A stretch of DNA of 64,000 bases from Streptomyces morookaense (GCF_013030945.1 NZ_JABBXF010000056.1:1-64000), one strand, 5' to 3'; shown: positions 16,830 through 26,485, counted from the first letter of the stretch. The notes: generated by a model not told the origin, from the letters alone. Made by a program: numbers and translations.

Positions 16830-17716
16830 AGGTTGCCGCCGGGCGCCACGCCGAGAATGCCGGTGAAGCGCTGGTAGTTGGACACCCGGCTCTGGACCTG
16901 GGCGGGGTTGCGGCCGTTGCACTCCACGGCACCGTTGATGCTGCGGATCGTCTCGCCGAACCCACGGCCGTTCACCATGGCCTCGTGCGGCGTCATGCTG
17001 CCGGGCCCCCGCTGGGTGTTCCAGTACCACAGCGCGGTCTTCCAGGCGACGGCGGAGTCGGTCTGCACAAGAGACGGCTTGTTGAGCAGATCGATGCCGA
17101 GGGCGTCGCCCGCCGCCTTGTAGTTGAAGTTCCAGCTGATCTGGAGCGGCCCGCGACCGTAGTACGCGGACTGGCCGGCCGGACAGCCGTAGGGCTGGTT
17201 CCGGTCGCAGTAGTGGGAGTAATTGGCGGTGTTCTGCTCCACGACGTAGACCAGTCCGCCGGTCTCGTGACCGACGTTGGCGAGGAAGGCGGCGGCCTCC
17301 TGCCTCCTGGTCTCCGCACTGCCGGTGTTGGCGAAGCCCGGATAGGCGCCCAGCGCGGCGATCAGACCGCCGTAGCTGTAGAAGGAGTTCCGGTTCGGGA
17401 ACATCTGCCGGAACTGGTCCTCGCTCACCGGGAAACCGCCCGGCTGCGGCGTGCCGCCTCCCTGACAGGTGTAGGGGTCCCAGTACCACGTGCTGATGAC
17501 CGGGTCGTAGCCGGGATTGTCGTGCTCGGCCACGTAGTACCGGCCGTCGGTGTACCGGACGACCGTTCCTGCGGGATACCAGGTGCCCGCGGTCCAGTTG
17601 GCCGCACTGTCGCAGGGCCCGGCGACGGCACTCGCCGTGGCGGCCGGGACGACGGAGGCCGTTCCGGCCAGGGCCAGGACGGCCGTCAGCAGGGCGGCTA
17701 TGCGCATTCTTCTCAC
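16820..17716 (-). CDS. Secreted family 19 chitinase with chitin-binding domain
   Basis: Hydrolyses chitin outside the cell. The pre-protein has 298 residues: a Sec signal peptide (RMRIAALLTAVLALAGTASVVPAATASA), a CBM5/12-type domain (WTAGTWYPAGTVVRYTDGRYY...DPYTCQ), a short Gly/Pro linker and a GH19 catalytic domain starting PVSEDQFRQMFPNRNSFYSY. The catalytic Glu lies in VGHETGG, and a second Glu in VVEQNTANYSHYC. The GTG start at 17716 has GGAG 5 nt upstream; an in-frame ATG further upstream would spoil the signal peptide. The stop overlaps the convergent lipoprotein gene. Confidence 0.95.
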   Translation of the reverse strand: MRRMRIAALLTAVLALAGTASVVPAATASAVAGPCDSAANWTAGTWYPAGTVVRYTDGRYYVAEHDNPGYDPVISTWYWDPYTCQGGGTPQPGGFPVSEDQFRQMFPNRNSFYSYGGLIAALGAYPGFANTGSAETRRQEAAAFLANVGHETGGLVYVVEQNTANYSHYCDRNQPYGCPAGQSAYYGRGPLQISWNFNYKAAGDALGIDLLNKPSLVQTDSAVAWKTALWYWNTQRGPGSMTPHEAMVNGRGFGETIRSINGAVECNGRNPAQVQSRVSNYQRFTGILGVAPGGNLYC

Positions 17717-17930
17717 AGCGACTCCAGTGGGGTTGCGTGCCTGTTGCCATCGCGCAGTGAATAAGCCGCGAGTGATTGCTGTCAACGGAACGCTTCGTGT
17801 CCGGCCTAACTCGATTCATGCATCAACGAGTTCAGGACAACTGTCACCTCAGGGGCTTGCGTGGCGGTCGAGAACCATGGCACCCATGTTCGAGAAGGAA
17901 TCCCGAGCTCCCCCTGAACCAGGAGATGCC

Positions 17931-18353
17931 ATGCGTGAATTACGACGTGCGAGATATGCAGTCACCGCTCTGGTCGCCGCCGTCACCGGCATAGCCATCG
18001 GCACGGGAACGGCATCCGCCGACGTCCCGATCGGCCGGCCGATGAACGGCAAGATGACCTACTACACCGACCAGGGATACGGCGCCTGCGGAACGCCCAT
18101 CGACGCGACCTCGCAGGACCTGGTCGCGATTCCGGCCTCGTGGTGGACCTCCCCCAATCCGAACAACGACCCCCTCTGCAAGGGCGTGTCGGTGGAAGTC
18201 AGTTACAACGGCAGGACCATCAGGGTGCCGGTCAAGGACAAGTGTCCTTCGTGCGATCCGAGCCACATCGACCTCAGCCGGCCGGCATTCCAGAAACTGG
18301 CGCCGCTCGACCGGGGTGTGATCAACGGAATCACCTGGAAGTTCGTCCGCTGA
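17931..18353 (+). CDS. Secreted papain-inhibitor-like double-psi beta-barrel protein
   Basis: Secreted protein of 140 residues. A signal peptide ending TASA is followed by DVPIGRPMNGKMTYYTDQGYGACGTPIDA and a compact DPBB (RlpA/expansin-like) domain with four cysteines (CGT, CKG, CPSC) that can form two disulfides. It closely resembles the Streptomyces papain inhibitor SPI, so inhibition of cysteine or serine peptidases outside the cell is likely. AGGAG lies about 6 nt before the ATG. Codon 4 is TTA (17940-17942), suggesting bldA-dependent, late expression. Confidence 0.8.
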   Translation: MRELRRARYAVTALVAAVTGIAIGTGTASADVPIGRPMNGKMTYYTDQGYGACGTPIDATSQDLVAIPASWWTSPNPNNDPLCKGVSVEVSYNGRTIRVPVKDKCPSCDPSHIDLSRPAFQKLAPLDRGVINGITWKFVR

Positions 18354-18368
18354 CCGACGCCCGTCCGG

Positions 18369-19781
18369 TCACACCGCACTCTTCCCCGCCTCTGACGCCG
18401 AACCCCCGTCCTCCGTTCCGTCCTGCAACGGCTCCTCCCTCATGGCGAGGGCCAGACCGAGCGCCAGCACCATGAAGGGCACGGTCCACAGGAAGACGGC
18501 CCGGAACGCCTGGGCGCTCTCGCCGGGGGACGGCCCGCGAGAGCGCAGGCCCGCGGCGAGGATTGCACCGAAGAGCGCTGCACCGAAGGTTCCGCCCAGT
18601 GTCCTGAAGAAGTTCAGCACACCGGTGGCGACGCCGATGTGTTCGTGCCCCAGCGCGTTCTGGCCGGCCAGCAGACAGACCTGGACGAAGAAGCCGATGC
18701 CGACTCCCGCGACGGTCAGCGGGACGATCAGGGCGGGCGCGCTCGTGTCCTGGCCGGCCCGGCCGAGGGATGCCATCGAGACCCCGACGAGAACGGCGCC
18801 GGTGACGGGATACAGCTTGTAGCGGCCGGTCCTGGCGATGACGGGACCGGACAGCGCCGCGGCCGCCACCAGACCGAGCAGCAGGGGCACGATGAACAGG
18901 CCCGCGGCGAAGGCGGACTTGTGCTGGACGGTCTGCAGGAACATCGGCACGTACAGCATGCCTGCGAACAGGACCAGGGAGGCGAGCAGGAACTGCGCCG
19001 CGGCCAGGCTGAAGGCGGCGGAGCGGAACAGGTGCAGCGGTGTCATCGGCTCGGCCGCCCTGTGCTCGACGAGGAGGTGGAGGGCCAACGCAGCGGCACC
19101 GAGGGCGGCCAGGCCGATGATGACGGGTGAGGCCCAGGCATACTCGTGTCCGCCCCAGGTGGTGACGAGTACCACGGCGGTGGTGAACACGGTGGCGGTC
19201 AGGGCGCCGAGCACGTCGACCCGGCCGCCGCGCGCCTCCGGCCCGGGCAGGTGGAGCTTTGCGGCGATCGCGACGAGGGCGAGCACACCGACGGGCATGT
19301 TGACGTAGAAGATCCACCGCCAGGAGAGGCCGTCGGCGAAGGCCCCGCCGAGCAGCGGCCCGGCGATCAGGGCGAGCGCGGCGACCATGCCCAACGCTGC
19401 CTGGATCCTGGCGCGTTGCCGCGGCGCGGCCAGGTCGCCGGTGACGGCCATGACCAGCGATGTGATGCCTCCGCCACCGATGCCCTGCAGGGCTCGGGAG
19501 GAGGCCAGCAGGGACAGGGAACCGGCGATGCCGCTGAGCAGCGAACCCGCCAGGAAGACCACCACGGAGAACTGGAGGATCTTCTTGCGGCCGTGGAGAT
19601 CGCCGAGTTTGCCGAAGACCAGCGTGGTGACGGCGCTGGTGAGCAGGTAGGCGGTCGCGATCCAGGAGATGCCCGCGCCGGCGTGCAGGTCACGGCCGAT
19701 GTCCGGCAGGGCGGTGGCCACGATCGTCTGGTCGAGATTCGCGATGAACAGGGCCAGCATCAAGGGGACCGTCAGCATCAT
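18369..19781 (-). CDS. DHA2-family MFS transporter
   Basis: Drug:H+ antiporter of 470 residues with about 14 predicted membrane helices. Motif A is GKLGDLHGRKKIL, and LDQTIVATALPDIGRDL in helix 1 is the usual DHA2 motif. It probably exports a small molecule. It starts 10 bp after the stop of the Rieske oxygenase gene, so the two are co-transcribed and the exporter may handle the oxygenase product or a related compound. Confidence 0.9.
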   Translation of the reverse strand: MMLTVPLMLALFIANLDQTIVATALPDIGRDLHAGAGISWIATAYLLTSAVTTLVFGKLGDLHGRKKILQFSVVVFLAGSLLSGIAGSLSLLASSRALQGIGGGGITSLVMAVTGDLAAPRQRARIQAALGMVAALALIAGPLLGGAFADGLSWRWIFYVNMPVGVLALVAIAAKLHLPGPEARGGRVDVLGALTATVFTTAVVLVTTWGGHEYAWASPVIIGLAALGAAALALHLLVEHRAAEPMTPLHLFRSAAFSLAAAQFLLASLVLFAGMLYVPMFLQTVQHKSAFAAGLFIVPLLLGLVAAAALSGPVIARTGRYKLYPVTGAVLVGVSMASLGRAGQDTSAPALIVPLTVAGVGIGFFVQVCLLAGQNALGHEHIGVATGVLNFFRTLGGTFGAALFGAILAAGLRSRGPSPGESAQAFRAVFLWTVPFMVLALGLALAMREEPLQDGTEDGGSASEAGKSAV

Positions 19782-19791
19782 CGCGGATTCC

Positions 19792-20778
19792 TCAGCCGGG
19801 CGGATAGAACTGCCGGACCCAGTGGCGGTACAGGCCGATGCCCTCGTCGCCCGCGGCGAGCCGGGGGCGCGGCTCGTAGCGCTTGGCGTTCCAGATCCGC
19901 ACGTCGTCCTGCACCTTGCGGACCGAGATCCACAGCATGCTCCGGGCGATGGCCCGGTACAGGGGGCGTTTCACCAGCGCAGGCCCGGCGGCGCGTTCCT
20001 GCCGGATGTCCGAGCAGGCGCATGCGAGCACCAGGCGTGTGCGCCGAGGACCGACCGGGACGTGCATGACCCACTGGTGGATGACACATCCGAGTTGGAG
20101 CAGGGGGAGCCCGACATGCACATAGCCCATTCCCGCCACCAGGAACGTGGTGTCCCACCAGGTCCTCCTCAGCAGCGCAGGACGGTTCGGCCCCAGGCGC
20201 AGGTGCGAGCGCAGGCAGGGGCCTTCGGCCCGTGGCCCGTCGGCCTTCCACACCGTCACGTGGTGCACGACCGGCAGGTGCCGGAGGTCGGTCGTGTTCT
20301 CGGTGAGTTCCTGCACGTGGGCGTGAACGTCGGTGGCCCAGCTCGCTGTTGGGACGGCGCCGGGCGGTGAGGTGTCGGGCACTTCCCAGCCGGGCGGGGC
20401 CCCGTCGTGCCCGTACCAGACGAAGAGGAAGCCGTTCCGCTCGCGGAGGGTGTGGTGCTCCAGCCGGGCCCGCGGCGGCGGGCCGTCCGGAGTGGCGACG
20501 CAGACACCGTCCGGGGCGAAGGCGAAGCGGTGGAAGGGGCACACCAGGTTCCGGCCCTCGACGGTGCCGCCCGCGCCGAAGTGGGCGCCCAGATGCGGGC
20601 AGTAGGGCCGCACCGCGTGCGACTGCCCGTCTCGGGTGCGGTAGAGCACGACGTCCTCGCCCGCGAGCCGCCGGGTCAGCACGGCGCCGGGGGCGAGCTC
20701 GCGGGAGAGCGCCAGGCAGAACCAGCCGCTCGGATAGGGGAGTTCCGGCCCGCGTGCGCCGGAGGCACGGGTCGTCAT
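19792..20778 (-). CDS. Rieske non-haem iron oxygenase
   Basis: Oxygenase alpha-subunit-like protein of 328 residues. The Rieske motif CPHLGAHFGAG...LVCPFH (CxH...CxxH) binds the [2Fe-2S] cluster. NTTDLRHLPVVHH supplies the mononuclear iron ligands (Asp, His, His). The C-terminal part resembles the single-component oxygenases that act on sterols and other hydrophobic substrates; the real substrate is unknown. ATG at 20778 gives MTTRASGARGP; an upstream TTG start is less likely. It is the first gene of an operon with the MFS exporter and is divergent from the BVMO gene. Confidence 0.88.
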   Translation of the reverse strand: MTTRASGARGPELPYPSGWFCLALSRELAPGAVLTRRLAGEDVVLYRTRDGQSHAVRPYCPHLGAHFGAGGTVEGRNLVCPFHRFAFAPDGVCVATPDGPPPRARLEHHTLRERNGFLFVWYGHDGAPPGWEVPDTSPPGAVPTASWATDVHAHVQELTENTTDLRHLPVVHHVTVWKADGPRAEGPCLRSHLRLGPNRPALLRRTWWDTTFLVAGMGYVHVGLPLLQLGCVIHQWVMHVPVGPRRTRLVLACACSDIRQERAAGPALVKRPLYRAIARSMLWISVRKVQDDVRIWNAKRYEPRPRLAAGDEGIGLYRHWVRQFYPPG

Positions 20779-20906
20779 GACGAAGAGCCAATCACACAAG
20801 GGGCGTCGACCACCCTTTATCCGGAAAACTCACTCGTATGAGGCATATTCTCGTCGTATCCCCTCACCACGGTCACCCCTGCCGCTACGCTTCATCACGC
20901 CGAGGG

Positions 20907-22415
20907 ATGGGGGCGCCGGTGTCCGGGGAGAGCATCGACAGCAGCCGCCAGGAGGCGGACGTCGTCGTCATCGGGGCCGGTCTGTCCGGGATAGCCGCCG
21001 TGATCGCGCTGCGCCGGGCCGGGTTCCACGATGTCGTGGTGCTGGAGAAGTCCGGCCGCCTCGGCGGGACATGGCGGGACAACACCTATCCCGGCTGCGG
21101 CTGCGACGTACCGGCCGTGCTGTACGAGTACTCCTTCGCGCCCCATCCCTGGACCCGCTGTTACGCCGCCCGGTCCGAGATCCTCGGCTACCTGGAGACC
21201 ACCGCCGCAACGCACGGCGTGGACAAGGTCATCCGCTACGGGACCGAGGTCCTGGCCGCATGCTGGGACACGGACGTCCACCGCTGGACCCTGCGGACCA
21301 CGGCGGGCACATGGACCGCCCGGGCCGTCGTCGTCGCCACCGGCCCCTGGCACCGGCCCCGCCGTCCCGACATCCCCGGCCTCGGCGGCTTCCCCGGCAC
21401 CGTCTTCCACTCGGCACGCTGGGACCACGAGGCCGAACTGGCCGGACGCCGCATCGCCGTGGTGGGCACCGGGGCCTCCACCGTCCAGTTCCTGCCCGAG
21501 ATCCAGCCCCTGGCCGCCCGCATCGACGTCTTCCAGAGCACTCCGCAGTGGGTGCTCCCGCGCCCGGACTACCCGCTCCCCCAGGGCCTGCACCGGTTCC
21601 TCGGACGCCACCCGGCGGCCCGGCGCACGCTCCGCGGCCTGCACCACTGGACACAGGAAGCCATCGGCGTCCCCCTGCGCCACCCGAGCCTCCTCCGCCC
21701 GCTCGAAGCCGCGGCCCGTCTCCACCTGCGCACCTCGGTGCCGGACCGTACGCTGCGCCGGGCCCTCACCCCCCGCTACCGGCTCGGCGGCCGCCGCCTG
21801 ATCGCCTCCGACACCTACTACCCCGCCCTCACCCGCCCCAACGTCCGCCTGCACCCCACCCGGGTGACCGCGGTGGAGGACTCCCACGTCATCGGCGCCG
21901 ACGGCAGTCGCACCCCGGCCGACGTCATCGTCCTCGCCACCGGCTACCACATCGGTGAACTCGCCCTCGCCCGGCGCCTCCACGGCAGCGAGGGCACCCC
22001 GCTGGCCGACGCCTGGACCGACAGCCGCCGCGCCTACCTGGGCACCAGCGTCAGCGGATACCCCAACCTCTTCCTCCTCATCGGCCCGAACCTGCTCACC
22101 GGCACCACGGCCGTCCCCACCGTCCTCGAAGCCCAACTCCGGTACGTCACCGCCGCGCTCACCCACCTGCGCGCGGGCGGCCACACCGCGCTGGACGTCA
22201 AACCGGAGGCCGAAGCGGCACATCACCAGGCCCTGCACCGGGCGCTGCGCACGACCGTCTACAACACCGCCGGTGGCTCGAGTTACTACTTCGGGCTGCC
22301 GGGCGTGAACACCTTCTGCTGGCCCTGGTCCACCCGCCGGCTCGTCCGGCGCCTGCACGCCTTCACGCCCGAGGCCTACACATGGTCACGGTGCCCGTCC
22401 GGGGCACGCCGGTGA
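20907..22415 (+). CDS. Flavin-containing Baeyer-Villiger-type monooxygenase
   Basis: FAD/NADPH monooxygenase of about 502 residues. It has an N-terminal FAD motif (VVVIGAGLSGIAAV), a second dinucleotide motif (VVGTGASTVQFLPEI) and the BVMO fingerprint FxGxxxHxxxW, seen as FPGTVFHSARW. It would insert oxygen next to a ketone or hydroxylate a hydrophobic substrate. The start is uncertain: ATG 20907 or GTG 20919, the latter with GGGGG upstream. It is divergent from the Rieske oxygenase with a 128-bp shared promoter region, suggesting a joint oxidative pathway. Confidence 0.87.
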   Translation: MGAPVSGESIDSSRQEADVVVIGAGLSGIAAVIALRRAGFHDVVVLEKSGRLGGTWRDNTYPGCGCDVPAVLYEYSFAPHPWTRCYAARSEILGYLETTAATHGVDKVIRYGTEVLAACWDTDVHRWTLRTTAGTWTARAVVVATGPWHRPRRPDIPGLGGFPGTVFHSARWDHEAELAGRRIAVVGTGASTVQFLPEIQPLAARIDVFQSTPQWVLPRPDYPLPQGLHRFLGRHPAARRTLRGLHHWTQEAIGVPLRHPSLLRPLEAAARLHLRTSVPDRTLRRALTPRYRLGGRRLIASDTYYPALTRPNVRLHPTRVTAVEDSHVIGADGSRTPADVIVLATGYHIGELALARRLHGSEGTPLADAWTDSRRAYLGTSVSGYPNLFLLIGPNLLTGTTAVPTVLEAQLRYVTAALTHLRAGGHTALDVKPEAEAAHHQALHRALRTTVYNTAGGSSYYFGLPGVNTFCWPWSTRRLVRRLHAFTPEAYTWSRCPSGARR

Positions 22416-22552
22416 GGACTTGGCCAGAGAGCGAGGGAAACGCGTCATAGCAGTGATTTCCGGGACTCCGTTCGCCTGTTCGATGCCAGACTCCGATCGC
22501 CGTCCCCGCCGGGGACCGGTGGACGATCGGTACGGCGAAAGGAGACCCTTCC

Positions 22553-23017
22553 GTGAGGAAGAGGATCAGCACACTCGTTGCAACCGCCGCGCTCGCCACT
22601 CTCGCACTCGCCGGCCCGGCCGGCGCCGTCGCGCCCGCGCACGCCCCAGCCGGGGCCAAAGGCACGGTCACCGCGGCGAGATCCCAGGCCGACCAGGTGC
22701 TGTCCGCGCCCGCCACGCTGGAGCGGGGGCGGTCCTGGACATCCGACACCGCCCAGCTCGTCATGCAGACCGATGGAAACCTGGTCATCTACGACGAGTT
22801 CGGCCACGCCCGCTGGGCGTCCAACACCGTCGGCAGCGGCTGGCTGGCCGCCTTCCAGACGGACGGCAACTTCGTCGTCTACACCCGCTCCGGCCACCCG
22901 GTCTGGGCGTCCAACACCGCCGGGCACCCCGGCTCCCGGCTCGTCGTCCAGAACGACGGCAACGTCGTGATCTACGACGGCAGTCAGGCCGTCTGGGCCT
23001 CCGGCACGAACCACTGA
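22553..23017 (+). CDS. Secreted B-lectin (mannose-binding type)
   Basis: Secreted lectin of 154 residues with a signal peptide ending near PAHA. The bulb-lectin domain has three QxDxNxVxY carbohydrate sites: QTDGNLVIY, QTDGNFVVY and QNDGNVVIY, each followed by a WAS turn. The family binds mannose-like glycans; in Streptomyces such single-domain lectins are of unknown role. The start is GTG with AAAGGAG about 9 nt upstream. Confidence 0.9.
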   Translation: MRKRISTLVATAALATLALAGPAGAVAPAHAPAGAKGTVTAARSQADQVLSAPATLERGRSWTSDTAQLVMQTDGNLVIYDEFGHARWASNTVGSGWLAAFQTDGNFVVYTRSGHPVWASNTAGHPGSRLVVQNDGNVVIYDGSQAVWASGTNH

Positions 23018-23121
23018 TCCAGGCCGCCGGAACCAAACCTCCCTCCGGGCCACTCGACCCGATCGACGGAGACCGGCAACGGTCCCGCATCTGACGCCCC
23101 GCACGAGCGCATGCATTCGGC

Positions 23122-24954
23122 ATGGAGATGAGCGAGGCCGGGTCCCCGGAGGGACTTCCGCGCCGCACGGTGTTGCGGTACGGAGCGGCAGCAGCAGGCG
23201 CGGCCGGCCTCGCCCGGCCCGCGCGGGCCTTCGCCGGCGGGCGGCCCGGCCGCCGGGTCGCCGTGCTCGGTGCCGGTGTGGGCGGGCTGACCGTCGCGCA
23301 CGAACTGGCCGAGCGCGGCTTCGAGGTGACGGTCCACGAGCGCCGCTCCGTCGCCGGCGGCAAGGCGCGTTCCCTGTACGTCCCGCACAGCGGTACCGGC
23401 GGCCGCCGCGATCTGCCCGGGGAGCACGGGCACCGGGGCGTGTTCGGCTTCTACCACAACCTTCCGGACACCCTCCGGCGCATCCCGCTGCCCGGCGGCG
23501 GCAGTGTCTTCGGCAATCTCACGGCCGTCTCCTGGATCGAACTCGCCCGCAGCGGAGGCCGACCGGCCATTCCCGTCCCCGTCAGATCGGGCCGACTGCA
23601 CCTCGCCAACGCCGATCTCCTCGTCGCCTCGGTCGCAGGCCTGCTGGCGGAGAGCCTGCGACTGCCGCCGGGGGAAGCGGCCTTCTTCGCCAAGCAGGCG
23701 GTGATGCTGTTCACCAGTTGCACCGAGCGCCGGTTCGGCCAGTGGGAACACGTGGGCTGGTGGGACTACATCGAGGCCGCCCGCATGTCGCAGGACTACC
23801 AACGCCTGTTGGGCGGCGGCGTACAGCTCCTGCAGGCCCTCAGACCCCCGACCGCCAGCGCCCGCACCTCCGGCCAGGGCCTGGAATCCATCGTGTACGA
23901 CCTCGTCGGGCGCGGCAGCGACGGCCCGGCCGACCGCATCTTCGACGCCCCCACGAGCGAGGCCTGGATCGACCCCTGGGTCGCCCATCTGCGCGGGCTC
24001 GGCGTCCGCTTCGCCTTCGGACAGCACGTCGAGCACCTCGAACTGCACAGCGGCCGCATCGCGGCGGCCCATGTCCGCACCGCGCAGGGCGGTTCGGAGC
24101 GCATCGACGCGGACTGGTTCGTCGCCGCGGTCCCCTCCGAGCGCGCGACCACGCTCTGGAACGGCGCGCTCCGCGCGGCGGACCCGCGGCTCGCGGCCAT
24201 GGACGGACTCCAGCAGGTCTGGTGCAACGGCGTCCAGTTCTTCCTCCGGCACCCGGCACCGGTCATCGCGGGCCACATCGTCCACGTCGACTCGCCGTGG
24301 AAACTGGTGTCCATCAGCCAATCGAGGCTCTGGCGCGCACCGTTCGCCCGCACCTGGGGCGACGGCCGGGCGCAGGAGTCGCTGTCCGTGGACGTCTCCG
24401 ACTGGGAGACGCCGGGCATCCTCTACGGCAGGCCGGCCCGGCAGTGCACCCGGGCCGAGATCGCCCGCGAGGTGTGGGCCCAGATGCAGCAACATCTGGG
24501 GCGCACGAGCCCGCACGGCCTGGACGACGGACTGCTGCACTCCTGGTACGTGGACGAGGCGATCACCGACGCCCCCGGCGGCGGCACCCGCAACGACGAC
24601 CTCTACCTGCTCAACACCACCGGTTCCTGGGACCTGCGCCCCGACGCGGCGACGGCCGTCCCGAACCTCTTCCTCGCCGCGGACTACGTCCGCACGTACA
24701 GCAACGTCGACTTCACATCGATGGAAACGGCGAACGAGGCCGGCCGCCGGGCGGCCGCGGCGGTACTGGTGGCGGCGGGCGCCACGGAGGCACCCGCGGT
24801 ACGGACGTTCAAGGGTTACGAGGCCCCGGAATTCGCGGCGGCCAAGGCGGAGGACAGGACACGCTGGCAGCGTGGCCTGCCGCATGTGCTGGACAGCAGG
24901 CGTCGCGCCCCCGGGCGCGGAGCAATCCCCACGAGCCCGCAGTTGACCACCTAG
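23122..24954 (+). CDS. Tat-exported FAD-dependent oxidoreductase (phytoene desaturase-like fold)
   Basis: Flavoprotein of 610 residues. RRTVLRYGAAAAGAAGLARPARAFAG is a twin-arginine signal, so the enzyme should be folded with FAD and exported. The Rossmann motif VAVLGAGVGGLTVAHELAERGFEVTVHE and a C-terminal FAD loop (NLFLAADYVRTYSNVDFTSMETANEAGRRAA) are those of the amine oxidase/phytoene desaturase/hydroxysqualene dehydroxylase group. The substrate is not evident. The stop codon overlaps the convergent carboxylesterase stop within the same CTAG. Confidence 0.82.
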   Translation: MEMSEAGSPEGLPRRTVLRYGAAAAGAAGLARPARAFAGGRPGRRVAVLGAGVGGLTVAHELAERGFEVTVHERRSVAGGKARSLYVPHSGTGGRRDLPGEHGHRGVFGFYHNLPDTLRRIPLPGGGSVFGNLTAVSWIELARSGGRPAIPVPVRSGRLHLANADLLVASVAGLLAESLRLPPGEAAFFAKQAVMLFTSCTERRFGQWEHVGWWDYIEAARMSQDYQRLLGGGVQLLQALRPPTASARTSGQGLESIVYDLVGRGSDGPADRIFDAPTSEAWIDPWVAHLRGLGVRFAFGQHVEHLELHSGRIAAAHVRTAQGGSERIDADWFVAAVPSERATTLWNGALRAADPRLAAMDGLQQVWCNGVQFFLRHPAPVIAGHIVHVDSPWKLVSISQSRLWRAPFARTWGDGRAQESLSVDVSDWETPGILYGRPARQCTRAEIAREVWAQMQQHLGRTSPHGLDDGLLHSWYVDEAITDAPGGGTRNDDLYLLNTTGSWDLRPDAATAVPNLFLAADYVRTYSNVDFTSMETANEAGRRAAAAVLVAAGATEAPAVRTFKGYEAPEFAAAKAEDRTRWQRGLPHVLDSRRRAPGRGAIPTSPQLTT

Positions 24955-26456
24955 ACCAGATCGAACGGCAACGGTGGACGCCCCGCCCAAATCCCCCAAG
25001 AGCACGGCTCGGGATAGGGCACGGTCCCCGACCCGACATCCAGGACCCGCGTGAGCTGCCGCTCAGGCACATACGCCTCCCACCCGGGGTCGCCGCTCGC
25101 CGCGAAATCCACCCACGCCCGCCGGAGTTGCTTTGACACCGCGACCGCCTCGGGGCCGGGCCGGTCGCCCCACAGCTGTCTGCCGGTGGCACTGTCCAGC
25201 GTGCCGAACGCCAGAGGCACGTCCAGACTGTGGCAGGCACCCAGAACGCCTCCCAGGGCCGGAGAGGCCAGCTGCAGCTCGAACAGGTACGACCTGCCGC
25301 CGCCGGCACCGGCATTCGCCTCGGCCAGCAGCACTGACGGCATCCGGAAGCACGCATCGGCGTACACCGACTCGAACAACTCCTGTGCAGCGGCCCGCGG
25401 ATGGGCGGCGCGATAGGCGGCCGGCCCGTCCGGTGCCGGGGCGAACAGGTCCAGGGCGGTACGGGCGTCCTCGTCGGTGATCTTGCCCAGCCGTCCGGTC
25501 ATGAACGTGAACAGCCGGAATTCGTCTCGGGTATGGCCGACGAGGAGCTCGGCCCCGCTCGCCCGGCCACCGTTGAGGGCGGCCCAGGGGGTCTCGGAGA
25601 GCACCTCGCCGTCGATGACGGGGCAGATGGCGATACCGGCCTGGGAGAACCGCCCCCAGCGTTCGCGACGGGCGGGAAGCTCACCGTTGAGCGCGGTGAG
25701 CGCTTCGGCGAGGCGCCAGGGGCCGATGCCGGAGAGGGCCGCGGCGGTGGGCACGGTGCCGAGCCGGTCCGCGAGCGCGGCGGCGACCTCCTCGGCCAGG
25801 GCACGGGAGCAGTACCAGCCCGGTACCGAGTGCGTGATGGCCCGCCGGAACAGCCCGCGTTGTTCCTTCATCGTCAGCAGTGCGGCGATCGATCCCGCCC
25901 CGGCGGACTGTCCGGCCACGGTGACCCGGCCGGGGTCTCCCCCGAAGGCCGCGATGTTCCGCTGCACCCACTCCAGCGCGGCGATCTGGTCGAGGAACCC
26001 GCGGTTGGCCGGGGCTCCCTCGAGGAGGGCGAACCCCTCGGCTCCCACGCGGTAGTTGATGCTCACCACGACGAGCCCCGCACCGGCGAGCGCAGCCGGA
26101 TCGTACATCGGGTCGTCGGAGCCGCCGGCGACGTAGGCGCCGCCGTGGATCCACACCAGCACCGGCAGCCCCGCCGCGCCCGGATCCGGGGTGCAGACGT
26201 TGAGCGTCAGCCAGTCCGTGCCGCCCGGCGGGCTCGCGGGAGCCGGTCCGGAGTGCGGCACGGACTGCGGGACCGCGGGGCCGAACTCCACCGCCTGCCG
26301 TGTCCCTTCCCAGGGCAGCGGCGGGGCGGGCGCGGCGAACCGGAGTGTTCCCACCGGGGGTTGGGCGTACGGGATGCCGCGGAACACCGCGTGGCCCTGC
26401 TCCCAGAGGCCCTCGATCCTTCCCTCGGCGGTACGCACTCCTGGCTGTTCGGACAT
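24951..26456 (-). CDS. Type B carboxylesterase
   Basis: Alpha/beta-hydrolase esterase of about 501 residues with no signal peptide. Visible are FRGIPYAQPPVG, the oxyanion hole WIHGGAY, the nucleophile elbow GQSAGAGS and the catalytic His in ACHSLDVPLAFG. It hydrolyses carboxylic esters in the cytoplasm. ATG at 26456 has AAGGA upstream. It is divergently transcribed from a TetR gene, which probably represses it. Confidence 0.92.
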   Translation of the reverse strand: MSEQPGVRTAEGRIEGLWEQGHAVFRGIPYAQPPVGTLRFAAPAPPLPWEGTRQAVEFGPAVPQSVPHSGPAPASPPGGTDWLTLNVCTPDPGAAGLPVLVWIHGGAYVAGGSDDPMYDPAALAGAGLVVVSINYRVGAEGFALLEGAPANRGFLDQIAALEWVQRNIAAFGGDPGRVTVAGQSAGAGSIAALLTMKEQRGLFRRAITHSVPGWYCSRALAEEVAAALADRLGTVPTAAALSGIGPWRLAEALTALNGELPARRERWGRFSQAGIAICPVIDGEVLSETPWAALNGGRASGAELLVGHTRDEFRLFTFMTGRLGKITDEDARTALDLFAPAPDGPAAYRAAHPRAAAQELFESVYADACFRMPSVLLAEANAGAGGGRSYLFELQLASPALGGVLGACHSLDVPLAFGTLDSATGRQLWGDRPGPEAVAVSKQLRRAWVDFAASGDPGWEAYVPERQLTRVLDVGSGTVPYPEPCSWGIWAGRPPLPFDLV

Positions 26457-26485
26457 GTCGATTCCTTCCTGGGCAGGGAGCACCA

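Noticed and set aside
22984..25005. Long minus-strand frame opposite the FAD oxidoreductase
   Set aside because: No recognisable domain and shadow composition; the plus-strand gene has a Tat signal and FAD motifs.
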